Shown piece after piece: positions 9,483 through 20,352 of a DNA stretch of 64,000 bases. The stretch is from an uncultured Coriobacteriaceae bacterium. GTDB lineage: Bacteria > Actinomycetota > Coriobacteriia > Coriobacteriales > Atopobiaceae. The first letter of the stretch is position 1. Each line of letters opens with the position of its first letter. The translations under genes were made by a program, and so were the position numbers. Location of the stretch: positions 1-64,000 of the forward strand of contig CACYTH010000001.1 in assembly GCA_902777325.1 (NCBI GenBank), given 5' to 3'. A model generated the notes under the pieces. It had not been told where the DNA came from. It saw only the letters and a program-made list of their open reading frames with translations, and made no database searches.

Positions 9483-10001
9483 CTACTCCCCGTCCCTCGA
9501 CTCCTCGCCATGGCCCTCCGTGGCCTCCCAGCGCAGGTAGAGCATGAGGCTCACCGCCACGCCGCAGGTCACGAAGATATCGGCGACGTTGAACACGGGG
9601 AAGTCGATGAAAGTGGTGGCAAAGAAGTCGGTCACGGAGCCCCACGCCAGGCGGTCGATCATGTTGCCCAGGCCGCCGCCCGCCACGCAGCCAAGCGAGA
9701 AGACGAGCGGCACGGGGAGATCGTTGAGCCAGACCATGGCAAGGGACACGCAGAAGGCGACGACGGCACAGGCCACGAAGAGCCATGTGCCGCCCTCGCC
9801 AATGCTGAAAGCGGCTCCGGTGTTCTCCACGCGCGCAAGCGCGAGAACTCCGGGAATGAGGGGGCGCTGCGGGGAGCCAAGGGGCATAAGGTGACGCACG
9901 GCCACCTTGGTCGCCTGGTCAAGAATCACCACCGTGATGGCGGTCAGCCAGAAAACGACGATTCCCAGCCCCTTGTGTGAGAGTTCCTCGCGTACCCGCA
10001 C
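9483..10001 (-). CDS. lspA: Lipoprotein signal peptidase II
   Basis: Cleaves signal peptides from diacylglyceryl-modified prolipoproteins in the membrane. The 172-residue protein has four hydrophobic segments and the family signatures: an early DQ in the first helix (VILDQATK), NTGAAF, GGGLGNMIDR and FNVAD, the last two supplying the catalytic aspartates. The start is a GTG at 10001, preceded by AGGAG within the end of ileS; the two genes are 3 bases apart. Its substrates in this window include the DUF3160 lipoprotein. Confidence 0.96.
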   Translation of the reverse strand: MRVREELSHKGLGIVVFWLTAITVVILDQATKVAVRHLMPLGSPQRPLIPGVLALARVENTGAAFSIGEGGTWLFVACAVVAFCVSLAMVWLNDLPVPLVFSLGCVAGGGLGNMIDRLAWGSVTDFFATTFIDFPVFNVADIFVTCGVAVSLMLYLRWEATEGHGEESRDGE

Positions 10002-10004
10002 GTC

Positions 10005-12830
10005 CTACTCCTGTGCCTCGAGCTCGGTCATGACATCGTGGCAGCGATGGCAGAGGCCATCCTCGCCCAGCTCGCGCCAGTTCCAGCAGCGCGGGCACTT
10101 CTCGCCATGCGCCGCCTCGACGGCAACTGCGAGCTCGTCGCCCTGGGCGACCTCGACCTCGGAGCAGACGAAGACCTCGGCCAGGGCCACGCCGTCGACA
10201 CCGGCAGCCTCGAAGGCAGCAAGGGTCTCGGCGGGCAGGGTCACGATGGCGCGGGCTGCCTGGGCGGTCTTCTCGGTGACCACGCCAGCGGCCTGGGCGT
10301 CCTCGTAAGCCTTGGTGAAGGCCGCACGGACCTCGTCGAGCGCCTCGTAGGCACCCAGCAGCGGCTCGTACTCGTCGGCAGCGAGCGGCGCCTGGTACCA
10401 GTCGAGCAGCGCGGCGAACTCCTGGCCATCACGCAGCGCCTCGGGCATGAAGCCCATGGCCTCGTCGCAGGTGTACGCCAGGATCGGCTGCAGGTCGTGC
10501 ACGAGCATCGAGAGGATCTGAGCCCACACGGTCTGGGCGCTCCTGCGCTCGAGGGAGTCGGCGCCACCGCAGTAGGTGCGGTCCTTGGTGGCGTTGAGGT
10601 AGGCATTGGAGAGCTCGGTGACCACGTAGTCGTACACGGTGCGGTAGACCACGTTGAAGTTGTAGCTCGCATAGGCGGCGGAGACCTGGTCGTGCACCTG
10701 GCACAGACGAGCCAGGGCTAGGCGGTCGTAGGGCAGAAGCTCTTCCACCGGCACCGACTGGGTGGCGGGGTCGAACTGGTCCTCAAGCTCGCCGAGCAGG
10801 AAGCGGATGGTGTTGCGGATCTTGCGATACGCGTCGCCAACCTGGTTGAGGATCTTGTCGTCGCAGGGCACGTCGTTGGACGTGTCAACCGAGGAGACCC
10901 ACAGGCGCAGGATGTCAGCACCGCGCTTGTCGCACTCGGCATTGGGGTCGATGACGTTGCCCAGGCTCTTGGACATCTTGCGGCCCTGGCCGTCGAGGGT
11001 GAAGCCCTGGGAGATGACCGCCTTGTAGGGGGCCACACCGTATGCGCCGACGGAGGTCATGAGCGCGCTCATGAACCAGCCACGGTGCTGGTCGGAGCCC
11101 TCGAGGTAGACGTCAGCGGGAAACTTGAGGTAGTCGCGATGGCGGCAGACGGCGGTGTGGGAGACGCCGGAGTCCCACCACACGTCGAGGATGTCGCGAT
11201 CGGGCTTGAGGTTGTGGCCGCCGCACTTTGGGCAGGTGCAGGCATCGCCCAGGTAGCTGGCCGGATCGTCGGTGAACCAGTGGTCGGAGCCCTTCTCGCG
11301 GAAGAGCTTGATGACGGCGTCGAGGGTGTCGTCGTTCATGACGGACTCACCGCAGTCCTGGCAGGTGTAGGCAGGGATGGGCACGCCCCAGTTGCGCTGG
11401 CGGGAGATGCACCAGTCAGGACGGCCCTCTACCATGCTGCCGATGCGGTTGACGCTGTGCGAGGGATAGAAGTCTACCTTCTTGAGCTCGTCGAGCGCCT
11501 TGCCGCGCAGGCCGGTGACGTCCATGGAGACGAACCACTGGCTGGTGGCGCGGAAGATGACAGGGCTCTTGCAGCGCCAGCAGTGCGGGTAGCTGTGGTT
11601 GATGTCCTCGTGCATGATGAGCACGCCGCGGTCCTCAAGCCACTTGATGATGACCGGGTTGGCCTCGTTGACCTCCATGCCGGAGAAGGGGCCGCCGGTG
11701 CCCATGTCCTCACCCACGAAGAAGCGGCCGTCATCGTCGACGGGCATCACGACGGGCACGTCGAACTGCATGCCGGCGAGGTAGTCGTCGACGCCGTGGC
11801 CGGGAGCGGAGTGGACGATGCCGGTGCCGTCCTCGAGCGTGACGTAGTCGGCGTAGATGAACACGCCCTCCTCGCCCTTGTCGCCAAAGATGGGCTGCTT
11901 GTAGCGGTTGCCCGCCAGCTCGGTGCCGGTGGCATGCCAGGGCTTGCCGTCGGCGTCGCACACCAGCATGGCGTCCTCCCAGCCGAACTTGGCCGAGCAG
12001 CGCTCCCAGAGGCTCTCGCCGAAGATGTAGGCGAGCCCGTCATGCTCGACGGCCACGTAGGAGGCCTCGGGATGCAGGATGACGGCGTCGTCTGCGGGCA
12101 GCGTCCAGGGGGTGGTGGTCCAGATGGCAACGTTGAGCCTGCCCTCCCAGGCCTCGAGGCCCGCGGGGATGGTGGTCATCTCGAAGCGGACGAAGATGGC
12201 CGGCGAGACCTCGTCGCCGTACTCGATCTCGGCCTCGGCGAGGGCGGTGTGGCAGTGGCTGCACCAGTGCACGGGCTTGCGGCCGCGGTAGATGGCGCCG
12301 GAGTCGAAGATGGCCTTGAAGATCTCGATGTCAGTGGCGTCGTAGTCGTTGGTGTAGGTGAGGTAGGGGTTGTCCCACTCGCCCAGCACGCCCAGGCGCT
12401 TGAAGCCCTGGCGCTGGGTGTCGACCTGCTCGACGGCCATCTTGCGGCACAGCTCGCGGATCGTGGCGGTGGGCAGCTCGCGGAACTTGTCGCCGCCGAC
12501 CATGTTCTCGACCTTGTTCTCGATCGGCAGGCCATGGCAGTCCCAGCCGGGAACGTAGGGAACCTCGCGGCCCTGCATGATCCAGTAGCGGTTGATGATG
12601 TCCTTGGAGATCTTGTTCTGAGCATGGCCCAGGTGGATGGGGCCGTTGGCATACGGAGGACCGTCGTGCAGCACGAAGCGCTCGTGACCGGCGTTCTTCT
12701 TGAGGGCCAGCTCGTAGACGCCGGCCTCCTCCCATGCCGCAAGGCGCTTGGGCTCGTTCTGCGTGAGGTTGCCACGCATGGGGAACCCGGTCTTGGGCAG
12801 GTTCGTACTCTGCTTGTACTTGTTTGCCAC
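10005..12830 (-). CDS. ileS: Isoleucine--tRNA ligase
   Basis: Charges tRNA-Ile. The 941-residue class I enzyme shows HLGH (about residues 66-69), the editing domain, KMSKS in GRKMSKSLGN, and the C-terminal zinc finger CPRCWNW with CHRC. The start is the GTG at 12830 (MANKYKQSTNL), with GAAAGG 10 bases upstream; reading further upstream would run into the leader's terminator. Length matches the usual 930-940 residues of the bacterial type. It heads the ileS-lspA-RluA-GT2 unit and is controlled by a T-box leader. Confidence 0.97.
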   Translation of the reverse strand: MANKYKQSTNLPKTGFPMRGNLTQNEPKRLAAWEEAGVYELALKKNAGHERFVLHDGPPYANGPIHLGHAQNKISKDIINRYWIMQGREVPYVPGWDCHGLPIENKVENMVGGDKFRELPTATIRELCRKMAVEQVDTQRQGFKRLGVLGEWDNPYLTYTNDYDATDIEIFKAIFDSGAIYRGRKPVHWCSHCHTALAEAEIEYGDEVSPAIFVRFEMTTIPAGLEAWEGRLNVAIWTTTPWTLPADDAVILHPEASYVAVEHDGLAYIFGESLWERCSAKFGWEDAMLVCDADGKPWHATGTELAGNRYKQPIFGDKGEEGVFIYADYVTLEDGTGIVHSAPGHGVDDYLAGMQFDVPVVMPVDDDGRFFVGEDMGTGGPFSGMEVNEANPVIIKWLEDRGVLIMHEDINHSYPHCWRCKSPVIFRATSQWFVSMDVTGLRGKALDELKKVDFYPSHSVNRIGSMVEGRPDWCISRQRNWGVPIPAYTCQDCGESVMNDDTLDAVIKLFREKGSDHWFTDDPASYLGDACTCPKCGGHNLKPDRDILDVWWDSGVSHTAVCRHRDYLKFPADVYLEGSDQHRGWFMSALMTSVGAYGVAPYKAVISQGFTLDGQGRKMSKSLGNVIDPNAECDKRGADILRLWVSSVDTSNDVPCDDKILNQVGDAYRKIRNTIRFLLGELEDQFDPATQSVPVEELLPYDRLALARLCQVHDQVSAAYASYNFNVVYRTVYDYVVTELSNAYLNATKDRTYCGGADSLERRSAQTVWAQILSMLVHDLQPILAYTCDEAMGFMPEALRDGQEFAALLDWYQAPLAADEYEPLLGAYEALDEVRAAFTKAYEDAQAAGVVTEKTAQAARAIVTLPAETLAAFEAAGVDGVALAEVFVCSEVEVAQGDELAVAVEAAHGEKCPRCWNWRELGEDGLCHRCHDVMTELEAQE

Positions 12831-12852
12831 CTTCTTGTTCCTTTCGCCTCTT

Positions 12853-13117
12853 GGGCACAAAAAAGCGCCCCGTCCCTCGGCTGGGACGAAGCGCAGACAT
12901 GCGTGACGCATGGATTGCTTCGCTTGTACCACCCAGCGTGCGGAGACCCGCAGTACTCGGCTGGCCTGTGTCGGCGGCCACTCCGGCAACGTCTACTTGC
13001 GCGACAGGCGCGCTTTGGGGCTGCAGCTCGGGGGTGATACCCTCTGGGATGCGGTCGTGGGCTCTCAGCTCCCCCACTCTCTGTTGGCCGCATTGGTCCA
13101 AAGGACGCGTCCCCGTC
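12853..13117 (-). ncRNA. T-box leader of ileS with isoleucine (AUC) specifier
   Basis: T-boxes bind uncharged tRNA and switch between terminator and antiterminator. Reading the minus strand, stem I opens with GACGGGG near 13117 and pairs with CCCC after the specifier; CCUUUGG pairs with CCAGAGG and AUGCGG with CCGCAU. The internal loop on the 3' side holds GUAUCAC, placing the codon AUC at 13036-13038, which matches isoleucine. The distal part has the usual AGAGAG bulge. The T-box sequence TGGGTGGTAC is at 12926-12935 and an intrinsic terminator follows at 12859-12894. The leader ends about 25 bases before the ileS start. This is a transcriptional, Firmicutes-style device. Confidence 0.9.
12859..12894 (-). 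terminator. Regulated terminator of the ileS T-box
   Basis: GCGCTTCGTCCC pairs with GGGACGGGGCGC (two G-T wobbles) around a 6-base loop and is followed by TTTTTT. The T-box antiterminator element lies immediately upstream. Confidence 0.85.
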
Positions 13118-13359
13118 ATAGCTCTGGCGACTCATAGTACCACTTGGCGCGCCGAAAAATGTCGGAATGGCACCGTTCGCCGAAGGTTCACGAGCAAAGT
13201 CCCGTAAGACGGGAGTGCAGAGACGACTGGCGCCACCGGACAGCGGACACGGCAGACCCCACGCCCACGCACTGGGATTTACCCGCACTCCGTCGAAGGC
13301 CGGCGCACGGGCCCACGCAAAGCTGGGATGATAGGGGCAACCGCCAGCAAGGAGGAGCC
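13118..13359 (+). other. Divergent intergenic region between the ileS leader and fbp
   Basis: It must hold the ileS promoter (a TACTAT hexamer at 13134-13139 on the minus strand is the best -10 candidate, without a good -35) and the fbp leader. A perfect 6-bp hairpin TCCCGT-aag-ACGGGA sits at 13200-13214. No gene and no recognised riboswitch were seen in the fbp leader. Confidence 0.4.
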
Positions 13360-15273
13360 ATGTCCAACACGCAAACGGGCGCCCATACCAGCGAGCACGA
13401 GCGCTACCTGCGCCTTCTCTCGCGCCAATACCCCACGACCCAGGACGTCTACACCAAGATCATCGACCTCGAGGCGCGCCTCGAGCTGCCCAAGCCCACC
13501 GAGCACTTCATGAGCGACGTGCACGGCGAGTACCTCGCCTTCGACCACATCCTCAACAACTGCTCGGGCGTGGTACGCGAGCACGTGGAGGCGGTCTTTG
13601 GCAACGAGTTGGACGAATGGACCAAAGACGACCTCTGCACCCTGGTCTACTACCCCAACGAGAAGCTCGCGCAGATCCGCTCCGCGCACCTCGACCTGCC
13701 GGGATGGTACTGGCAGACCCTCATGCGACTGATACGCCTGGCACGGCGCATCTCGGAGCAGTACTCGCGCTTCAAGGTGCGCCAGGCCCTGCCCGAAGCC
13801 TATGCGGGCATCATCGAGGAGCTGCTGCACGCCTCCGGAGAGGGCGAGCTCACCCGCCATGCCTACCACAAGCACATTGTGGACTCCATCGTGGCCGTCG
13901 GTGCCGGCGGGGAGTTTCTCGTCGCGATCGCCGAGCTGGTCAAGCGCCTTGCCGTATACCACCTGCACATGGTGGGCGACGTCTATGACCGCGGCCCGCA
14001 CGCCGACCGCATCATGGACGACCTCATGGCCTATCACTCCATCGACGTGCAATGGGGCAACCACGACATCGTCTGGATGGGCGCGGCGGCCGGCTCCGAG
14101 ACCTGCATCGCCTCGGTCGTGCGGACCCAGATCCGCTACAACACGCTGGCCACCGTGGAGAGCGGGTACGGCATCAGCCTGCGCCGCCTCGCGCTCTTTG
14201 CCGAGCGCACCTATCGCTCCGACGACGTGATCAGCCCGCTGGAGAAGGCCATCTCGGTCATCCTCTTCAAGATGGAAGGGCAGCTCATCGGCCGCCATCC
14301 CAACTACCACATGGACGACCGCCTGCTTCTGGGCTCGCTCGACCTGACCCACGGCACCGTGCGCATCGGCGACACGGACTGGCCGCTCAAGACCTGCGAC
14401 TTCCCCACCGTCGACCCCGACGACCCCTACGCGCTCACCAGCGAGGAGCAGGACGTGATGGACGGCCTGGTGGAGGCCTTCCGCGAGTCGGACCGCCTGC
14501 ACCGGCACGCGGCGTTCCTCTTCGAGAAGGGCTCGGTCTACCTGGTGCACAACGGAAACCTGCTGTTTCATGGCTGCGTGCCCCTCGATGAGGACGGCAG
14601 CCTCTCGGAGGTCGTCGGCGAGGGCGTGGCATACCGCGGCAAGGGGTACCTGGACTTCTGCGACCGCGTGGCACGCCGCGCGTGGCACCGCGGCGACCAG
14701 CGTGCCCTCGACTGGATGTGGTACCTGTGGTGCGGACGGCACTCTCCCCTGTCGGGCCGCGTCATGAAGACCTTCGAGCGCACCTTCGTCGACGACAGGC
14801 GCGCCTGGGTGGAGCGGGAGGACCCCTACTTCAGGCTGACCGAGAACCGCGAGGTATGCGAGGCGATCCTGGCGGACTTCGGGCTCACCGGAGCCCACAG
14901 CCATATCGTCAACGGGCACAAGCCCGTGCGCGAGCGCGAGGGCGAGAGCCCCGTCAAGGGCGACGCACGGCGCCTGGTGGTGGATGGCGGCTTCTGCGAG
15001 GCCTACCACAAGACCACCGGCATCGCCGGCTACACGCTCATCTCGAGCGCCGACGGCCTGCGCATCAAGGCCCACCGCCCCTTCCTGTCGGTGGAGGCGG
15101 CGTTGGCGGCAAACGCCGACATCCTGTCCAATACCACCGTCATCGAGCGCGAGGAGCCGCGCCTGCGCGTTGCCGAGACCGATCACGGCCGCCACCTGGC
15201 GGCAGACATCGCCGACCTTCACGAGCTGCTCGACTGCTATCGCGACGGCACCATCAAGGAGCGCGAGGGCTAG
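13360..15273 (+). CDS. fbp: Fructose-1,6-bisphosphatase class III
   Basis: Hydrolyses fructose-1,6-bisphosphate to fructose-6-phosphate for gluconeogenesis. The 637-residue protein belongs to the Firmicutes-type class III enzyme, which has a calcineurin-like metal-binding core: SDVHGEY, GDVYDRG and GNHD are all present. Length is in the family range of about 640-670. The start ATG at 13360 (MSNTQTGAHTS) follows a strong AAGGAGGAG site; the frame is open upstream but that part has no ribosome binding site and low-complexity composition. The downstream DUF3160 gene is 89 bases away with its own promoter. Confidence 0.94.
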   Translation: MSNTQTGAHTSEHERYLRLLSRQYPTTQDVYTKIIDLEARLELPKPTEHFMSDVHGEYLAFDHILNNCSGVVREHVEAVFGNELDEWTKDDLCTLVYYPNEKLAQIRSAHLDLPGWYWQTLMRLIRLARRISEQYSRFKVRQALPEAYAGIIEELLHASGEGELTRHAYHKHIVDSIVAVGAGGEFLVAIAELVKRLAVYHLHMVGDVYDRGPHADRIMDDLMAYHSIDVQWGNHDIVWMGAAAGSETCIASVVRTQIRYNTLATVESGYGISLRRLALFAERTYRSDDVISPLEKAISVILFKMEGQLIGRHPNYHMDDRLLLGSLDLTHGTVRIGDTDWPLKTCDFPTVDPDDPYALTSEEQDVMDGLVEAFRESDRLHRHAAFLFEKGSVYLVHNGNLLFHGCVPLDEDGSLSEVVGEGVAYRGKGYLDFCDRVARRAWHRGDQRALDWMWYLWCGRHSPLSGRVMKTFERTFVDDRRAWVEREDPYFRLTENREVCEAILADFGLTGAHSHIVNGHKPVREREGESPVKGDARRLVVDGGFCEAYHKTTGIAGYTLISSADGLRIKAHRPFLSVEAALAANADILSNTTVIEREEPRLRVAETDHGRHLAADIADLHELLDCYRDGTIKEREG

Positions 15274-15319
15274 GGCTCGACCCACGCTTACGGACTTGCA
15301 AGCTGTGCCTGCATTGGCA

Positions 15320-15328
15320 TGGCATAAT
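15320..15328 (+). promoter_or_regulatory. Extended -10 promoter of the DUF3160 lipoprotein gene
   Basis: TGGCATAAT lies 34 bases before the start codon and matches TGnTATAAT with one change in the hexamer. No convincing -35 is seen. Confidence 0.4.
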
Positions 15329-15362
15329 CGAGACACCAGTCATACCGGACGGAAGGGTCACT

Positions 15363-17600
15363 ATGTCGCATCCAAGGCACGACTCCGAGAGCATCGACCG
15401 CACGGGCACGGCCTCGCTCACGAGGAGGGGCTTCGCCCGACTGGGCGGGGTAGCTGCAGCTGGGCTACTCTCCGCCTGCGCAGGCAACGACGGCACCGGG
15501 GCGCCCGCTGCCGAGCCCGCAGAGCCCGCTTCCGAGCCGACGGAGGCCGCGACGGCACCCGAGGTTCCCGCTAGCACACGCACCTCGTTCTTCTCTGTGG
15601 CCACCCTGCCCGAGGAGCGCACCGTCAGCCCCAGCGCCAGCTCCTACAGCATCGACCCGGGGCTTGCGGACGTGGCGTCTGTCGACGACGTCTACATGAG
15701 CGACGCGGCAAAAGCGATGGTCGGCGAGCAGGGCTTTGCCGTCATGCAGAGCTATGCTGACGAGTTCTGGCCCATCTACGAGGAGAATCGCTACAACCAC
15801 CGCCCGAACCTGGTGACGGTCGACTCAATGATGCACAGCTACCACCTCTACTTCGAGCACCTGCTCAAGAAGACCGAGGGTGGCGCCCTCTCCGATGCGC
15901 TCGCACGCATGAGCCATGCCCTACTCGATGCCACGCAGGCCCAGCTCACGAGCCTTACGGGCACCGAGTGGGAGGACGCGGCACGCAGGGCAGTCGCCTT
16001 CTTTGGCGTGGGCTGCTCGCTCGTCGATCCGGCCACGCAGGTCCCGCAGGAGGTCGCCGAGACGGTCTCGGGAGAGCTGGCGGCGATCGAGCAGGCTGCT
16101 GGCGCCCAGAACTCCCTGGTCACCGGCGCCCCGCTCGACTACTCGCAGTTCATCGTGCGCGGCTACTACGAGCAGACCGAGACCCTGCAGCGCTACTTCC
16201 GCACGATGATGTGGTACGGGCAGCTGAGCTTTGTCCAGCGCGACGAGACGCTCGACCGCGCGGCGCTGCTGATGACGTTGGCGCTTGACGAGGCGGCGCT
16301 CGATGACTGGCAGGCCATCTATGCGGTCACTTCCTTCTTTGTGGGCGCCGCGGACGACAACGGCTACTACGAGTACCTGCCCGCCTTCGAGCAGGCCTAC
16401 GGCTCTGGCGCCAGCGTCGGCGACCTTGCCGGAAACGACGAGGCCTGGCAGGCGTTCCACAAGCTCACGGGCCTCATGCCCACGCCGCAGATCAACTCGC
16501 TGCCCGGGTCGAGCGCCCGGGACAACGAGGAGGACCGCGGCTTCCGCTTCATGGGGCAGCGCTTCACCATCGACTCCTACATCTTCCAGAAGCTCGTGTA
16601 CGACAACATCGGTGCTACGGCAACGGGAGAGACCCGTCTGCTCCCCTGCTCGCTTGACATCCCCGCGGCCTTGGGAAGCGAGGCCGCCTACGACCAGCTC
16701 GCCTCCGGCATCGGCGGCCAGACCCCGGCGACCGACTACGCGGGCTACGACGAGAACCTCTCCGAGCTCAAAGACGAGGTGGCCGGCAAGGACGACGCCT
16801 TCTGGCAGGCAAGCCTCTACAACCAATGGCTGCACACCCTGCGTCCGCTTCTGGAGGAGAAGGGCGAGGGCTACCCCACCTTCATGCAGAGCGCCAGCTG
16901 GGCGCTTCACAGCCTGGAGTCCTTCCTTGGCAGCTACACCGAGCTCAAGCACGACACGATCCTCTACGCCAAGCAGATGATGGCGGAGGGCGACGGTGCG
17001 TGGCCGGAGGAGCGCGACGACCGCGGCTACGTGGAGCCCGAGCCCATCGTCTTCGACCGCTTGGCACGCCTGTGCTCGGCCACGACGCAGGGCCTCGCCC
17101 ACTTCGGGCTGATCGACGACCAGGACGCCGACGACCTTGGCATCCTTCAGGACGTCGCAGACAGGCTGGCAGCCATTGCCGCCAAGGAGCTTGCCAACGA
17201 GCTGCCTTCCGACGAGGAGTTCGAGCTCATCCGCTCCGTCGGCGAGCAGCTCGAGCACTTCTGGCTGCAGGTCCATCAGGAGGAGGCCGAACGCGAGGGG
17301 CTCGACCTGAGGCCGATGCAGTTCCCCGCCGCCATCGTCGCCGATGTCGCGACCGGCCAGGACAGCTGTCTCGAGCTGGGAACCGGCAAGGTCAGCCTGC
17401 TCTTTGCCGTGGTGCCCGTCGACGGCGGCCTGCGGCTTGCCTCGGGACCGGTCTTTACCTTCCACGAGTTCGTGCAGCCCACGAGCAACCGCCTGACCGA
17501 CACCGAGTGGCGTGAGATGGTCAAGGCATCCTTCGGCGAGCCGACCGAGGCAACCCAGGTCGAGCCATGGACGAGCAGCTTCCGCGCGAGCCTCAACTAA
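15363..17600 (+). CDS. DUF3160 family lipoprotein with Tat-type signal
   Basis: A 745-residue protein of the DUF3160 family, whose function is unknown. The N-terminus has a twin-arginine motif (LTRRGF, Arg 21-22), a hydrophobic stretch and the lipobox LLSAC with Cys at about 39, so it is predicted to be exported folded and lipidated on the outer face of the membrane. An Ala/Glu/Pro/Thr-rich linker (about 40-75) precedes a long mainly helical domain with many Tyr, Trp and acidic residues. The start ATG at 15363 has GGAAGGG upstream. Its last 34 bases overlap the next gene, suggesting translational coupling and a joint role. Tat export would fit a cofactor- or metal-containing protein, which is inference. 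Confidence 0.8.
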   Translation: MSHPRHDSESIDRTGTASLTRRGFARLGGVAAAGLLSACAGNDGTGAPAAEPAEPASEPTEAATAPEVPASTRTSFFSVATLPEERTVSPSASSYSIDPGLADVASVDDVYMSDAAKAMVGEQGFAVMQSYADEFWPIYEENRYNHRPNLVTVDSMMHSYHLYFEHLLKKTEGGALSDALARMSHALLDATQAQLTSLTGTEWEDAARRAVAFFGVGCSLVDPATQVPQEVAETVSGELAAIEQAAGAQNSLVTGAPLDYSQFIVRGYYEQTETLQRYFRTMMWYGQLSFVQRDETLDRAALLMTLALDEAALDDWQAIYAVTSFFVGAADDNGYYEYLPAFEQAYGSGASVGDLAGNDEAWQAFHKLTGLMPTPQINSLPGSSARDNEEDRGFRFMGQRFTIDSYIFQKLVYDNIGATATGETRLLPCSLDIPAALGSEAAYDQLASGIGGQTPATDYAGYDENLSELKDEVAGKDDAFWQASLYNQWLHTLRPLLEEKGEGYPTFMQSASWALHSLESFLGSYTELKHDTILYAKQMMAEGDGAWPEERDDRGYVEPEPIVFDRLARLCSATTQGLAHFGLIDDQDADDLGILQDVADRLAAIAAKELANELPSDEEFELIRSVGEQLEHFWLQVHQEEAEREGLDLRPMQFPAAIVADVATGQDSCLELGTGKVSLLFAVVPVDGGLRLASGPVFTFHEFVQPTSNRLTDTEWREMVKASFGEPTEATQVEPWTSSFRASLN

Positions 17601-18193
17601 CCGACGTGGACGACGGCAAGAAGAGCATGACCAAGCGCGGAGCCTCATGGGGGCTCCGCGTCCTTGTCTGCGCGTCAGCCATCTGCGCTGTGGCATTCCT
17701 TTGCGCGAGAGGACTCGGGCTCACGGAGCCGTCGTGGGTCACCTGGCAGCAGCGCACGGTCTCCTGCGACCTCGACGGAGATGGCACGAGCGAGACGCTA
17801 TCGCTCGCCAGGCGCACGGTGCGGGTGACAGGCGCAGATGGCACGACGCTCTACGAGAGCGACGGTACCTGGCGCGTGTCGGACGTCCTCGCGGCGGACG
17901 TCACGAATGACGGACGCCCCGAGCTCGTGATGCTCCTCTGGCGACGCGGGAACTACGGCAACTCGAGGCCCCTTTGGGAGCATGGCCTTGACCTGAGGAT
18001 GACTCAGCACATCTACGTGATGAGGCTCGATGGCGGATCGATGCAGCCGGTCTGGATGGGCCACGAGCTGGGAGACGGCCTCAAGGTAGCCACGATAGAG
18101 GCCGTGGAGGACGGGCTGCTCGAGCTCACCACCACGGACGGAACCAAGAGCACGTGGGAATGGGACTACTTCGGCTTCTCCCTCGTGGAGTAG
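17567..18193 (+). CDS. Membrane-anchored FG-GAP/VCBS-like protein, partner of the DUF3160 lipoprotein
   Basis: A 208-residue protein of no certain family. One membrane segment (about residues 30-48) is followed by an extracytoplasmic domain with two Asp-rich loops, DLDGDGTSETL and DVTNDGRPELV, of the kind found in calcium-binding FG-GAP/VCBS propeller repeats; with so few repeats it cannot form a whole propeller alone. The start is uncertain. The ATG at 17567 overlaps the previous gene by 34 bases; an internal ATG at 17627, just before the membrane segment, is the alternative. Neither has a strong ribosome binding site. The overlap suggests it works with the DUF3160 lipoprotein at the cell surface. 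Confidence 0.65.
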   Translation: MDEQLPREPQLTDVDDGKKSMTKRGASWGLRVLVCASAICAVAFLCARGLGLTEPSWVTWQQRTVSCDLDGDGTSETLSLARRTVRVTGADGTTLYESDGTWRVSDVLAADVTNDGRPELVMLLWRRGNYGNSRPLWEHGLDLRMTQHIYVMRLDGGSMQPVWMGHELGDGLKVATIEAVEDGLLELTTTDGTKSTWEWDYFGFSLVE

Positions 18194-18246
18194 CCACGAG
18201 GGATGCGCAACCACGGACAGGTTTGGGCCGGTCCTGGGCCGGTCGC

Positions 18247-18270
18247 GTCCGCGCGTGCGTCACCGTAGCC
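18247..18270 (+). repeat. Dispersed palindromic repeat, copy R1 (half element)
   Basis: GTCCGCGCGTGCGTCACCGT matches the left half of the repeat also seen at 24829, 36825 and 36898. Only the first half is conserved. It lies just beyond the ftsH terminator. Confidence 0.5.
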
Positions 18271-18276
18271 GAGAGA

Positions 18277-18307
18277 GAAAAACGGGGCGGTCACATGGAC
18301 CGCCCCG
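18277..18307 (-). terminator. Terminator of ftsH
   Basis: On the minus strand CGGGGCGGTC pairs with GACCGCCCCG around a short loop and is followed by TTTTT. It begins 27 bases after the ftsH stop. Confidence 0.85.
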
Positions 18308-18333
18308 AATCGTTACGTGCCTGTTGACGTGCC

Positions 18334-20226
<1,893 letters not shown>

Positions 20227-20293
20227 GTGTATTGCTCCTTGGTTGACACATTGTGCCAGCTTTGATACTGCTTCTAGCTTAATACCCATTTTG

Positions 20294-20322
20294 CTCCCGG
20301 CCCGCGACATGCAGGCCGGGAG
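20294..20322 (-). terminator. Hairpin between the L,D-transpeptidase gene and ftsH
   Basis: CTCCCGGCC pairs perfectly with GGCCGGGAG around an 11-base loop. On the minus strand it is followed by CAAAA rather than T residues, so it may be only a partial terminator or processing site. Confidence 0.4.
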
Positions 20323-20352
20323 TGTGGTCAAGCTGTGATGAAGGGCCCGCGG

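Noticed and set aside
13118..13359. A riboswitch in the fbp leader
   Set aside because: Only a 6-bp hairpin is visible and no known aptamer motif could be matched.
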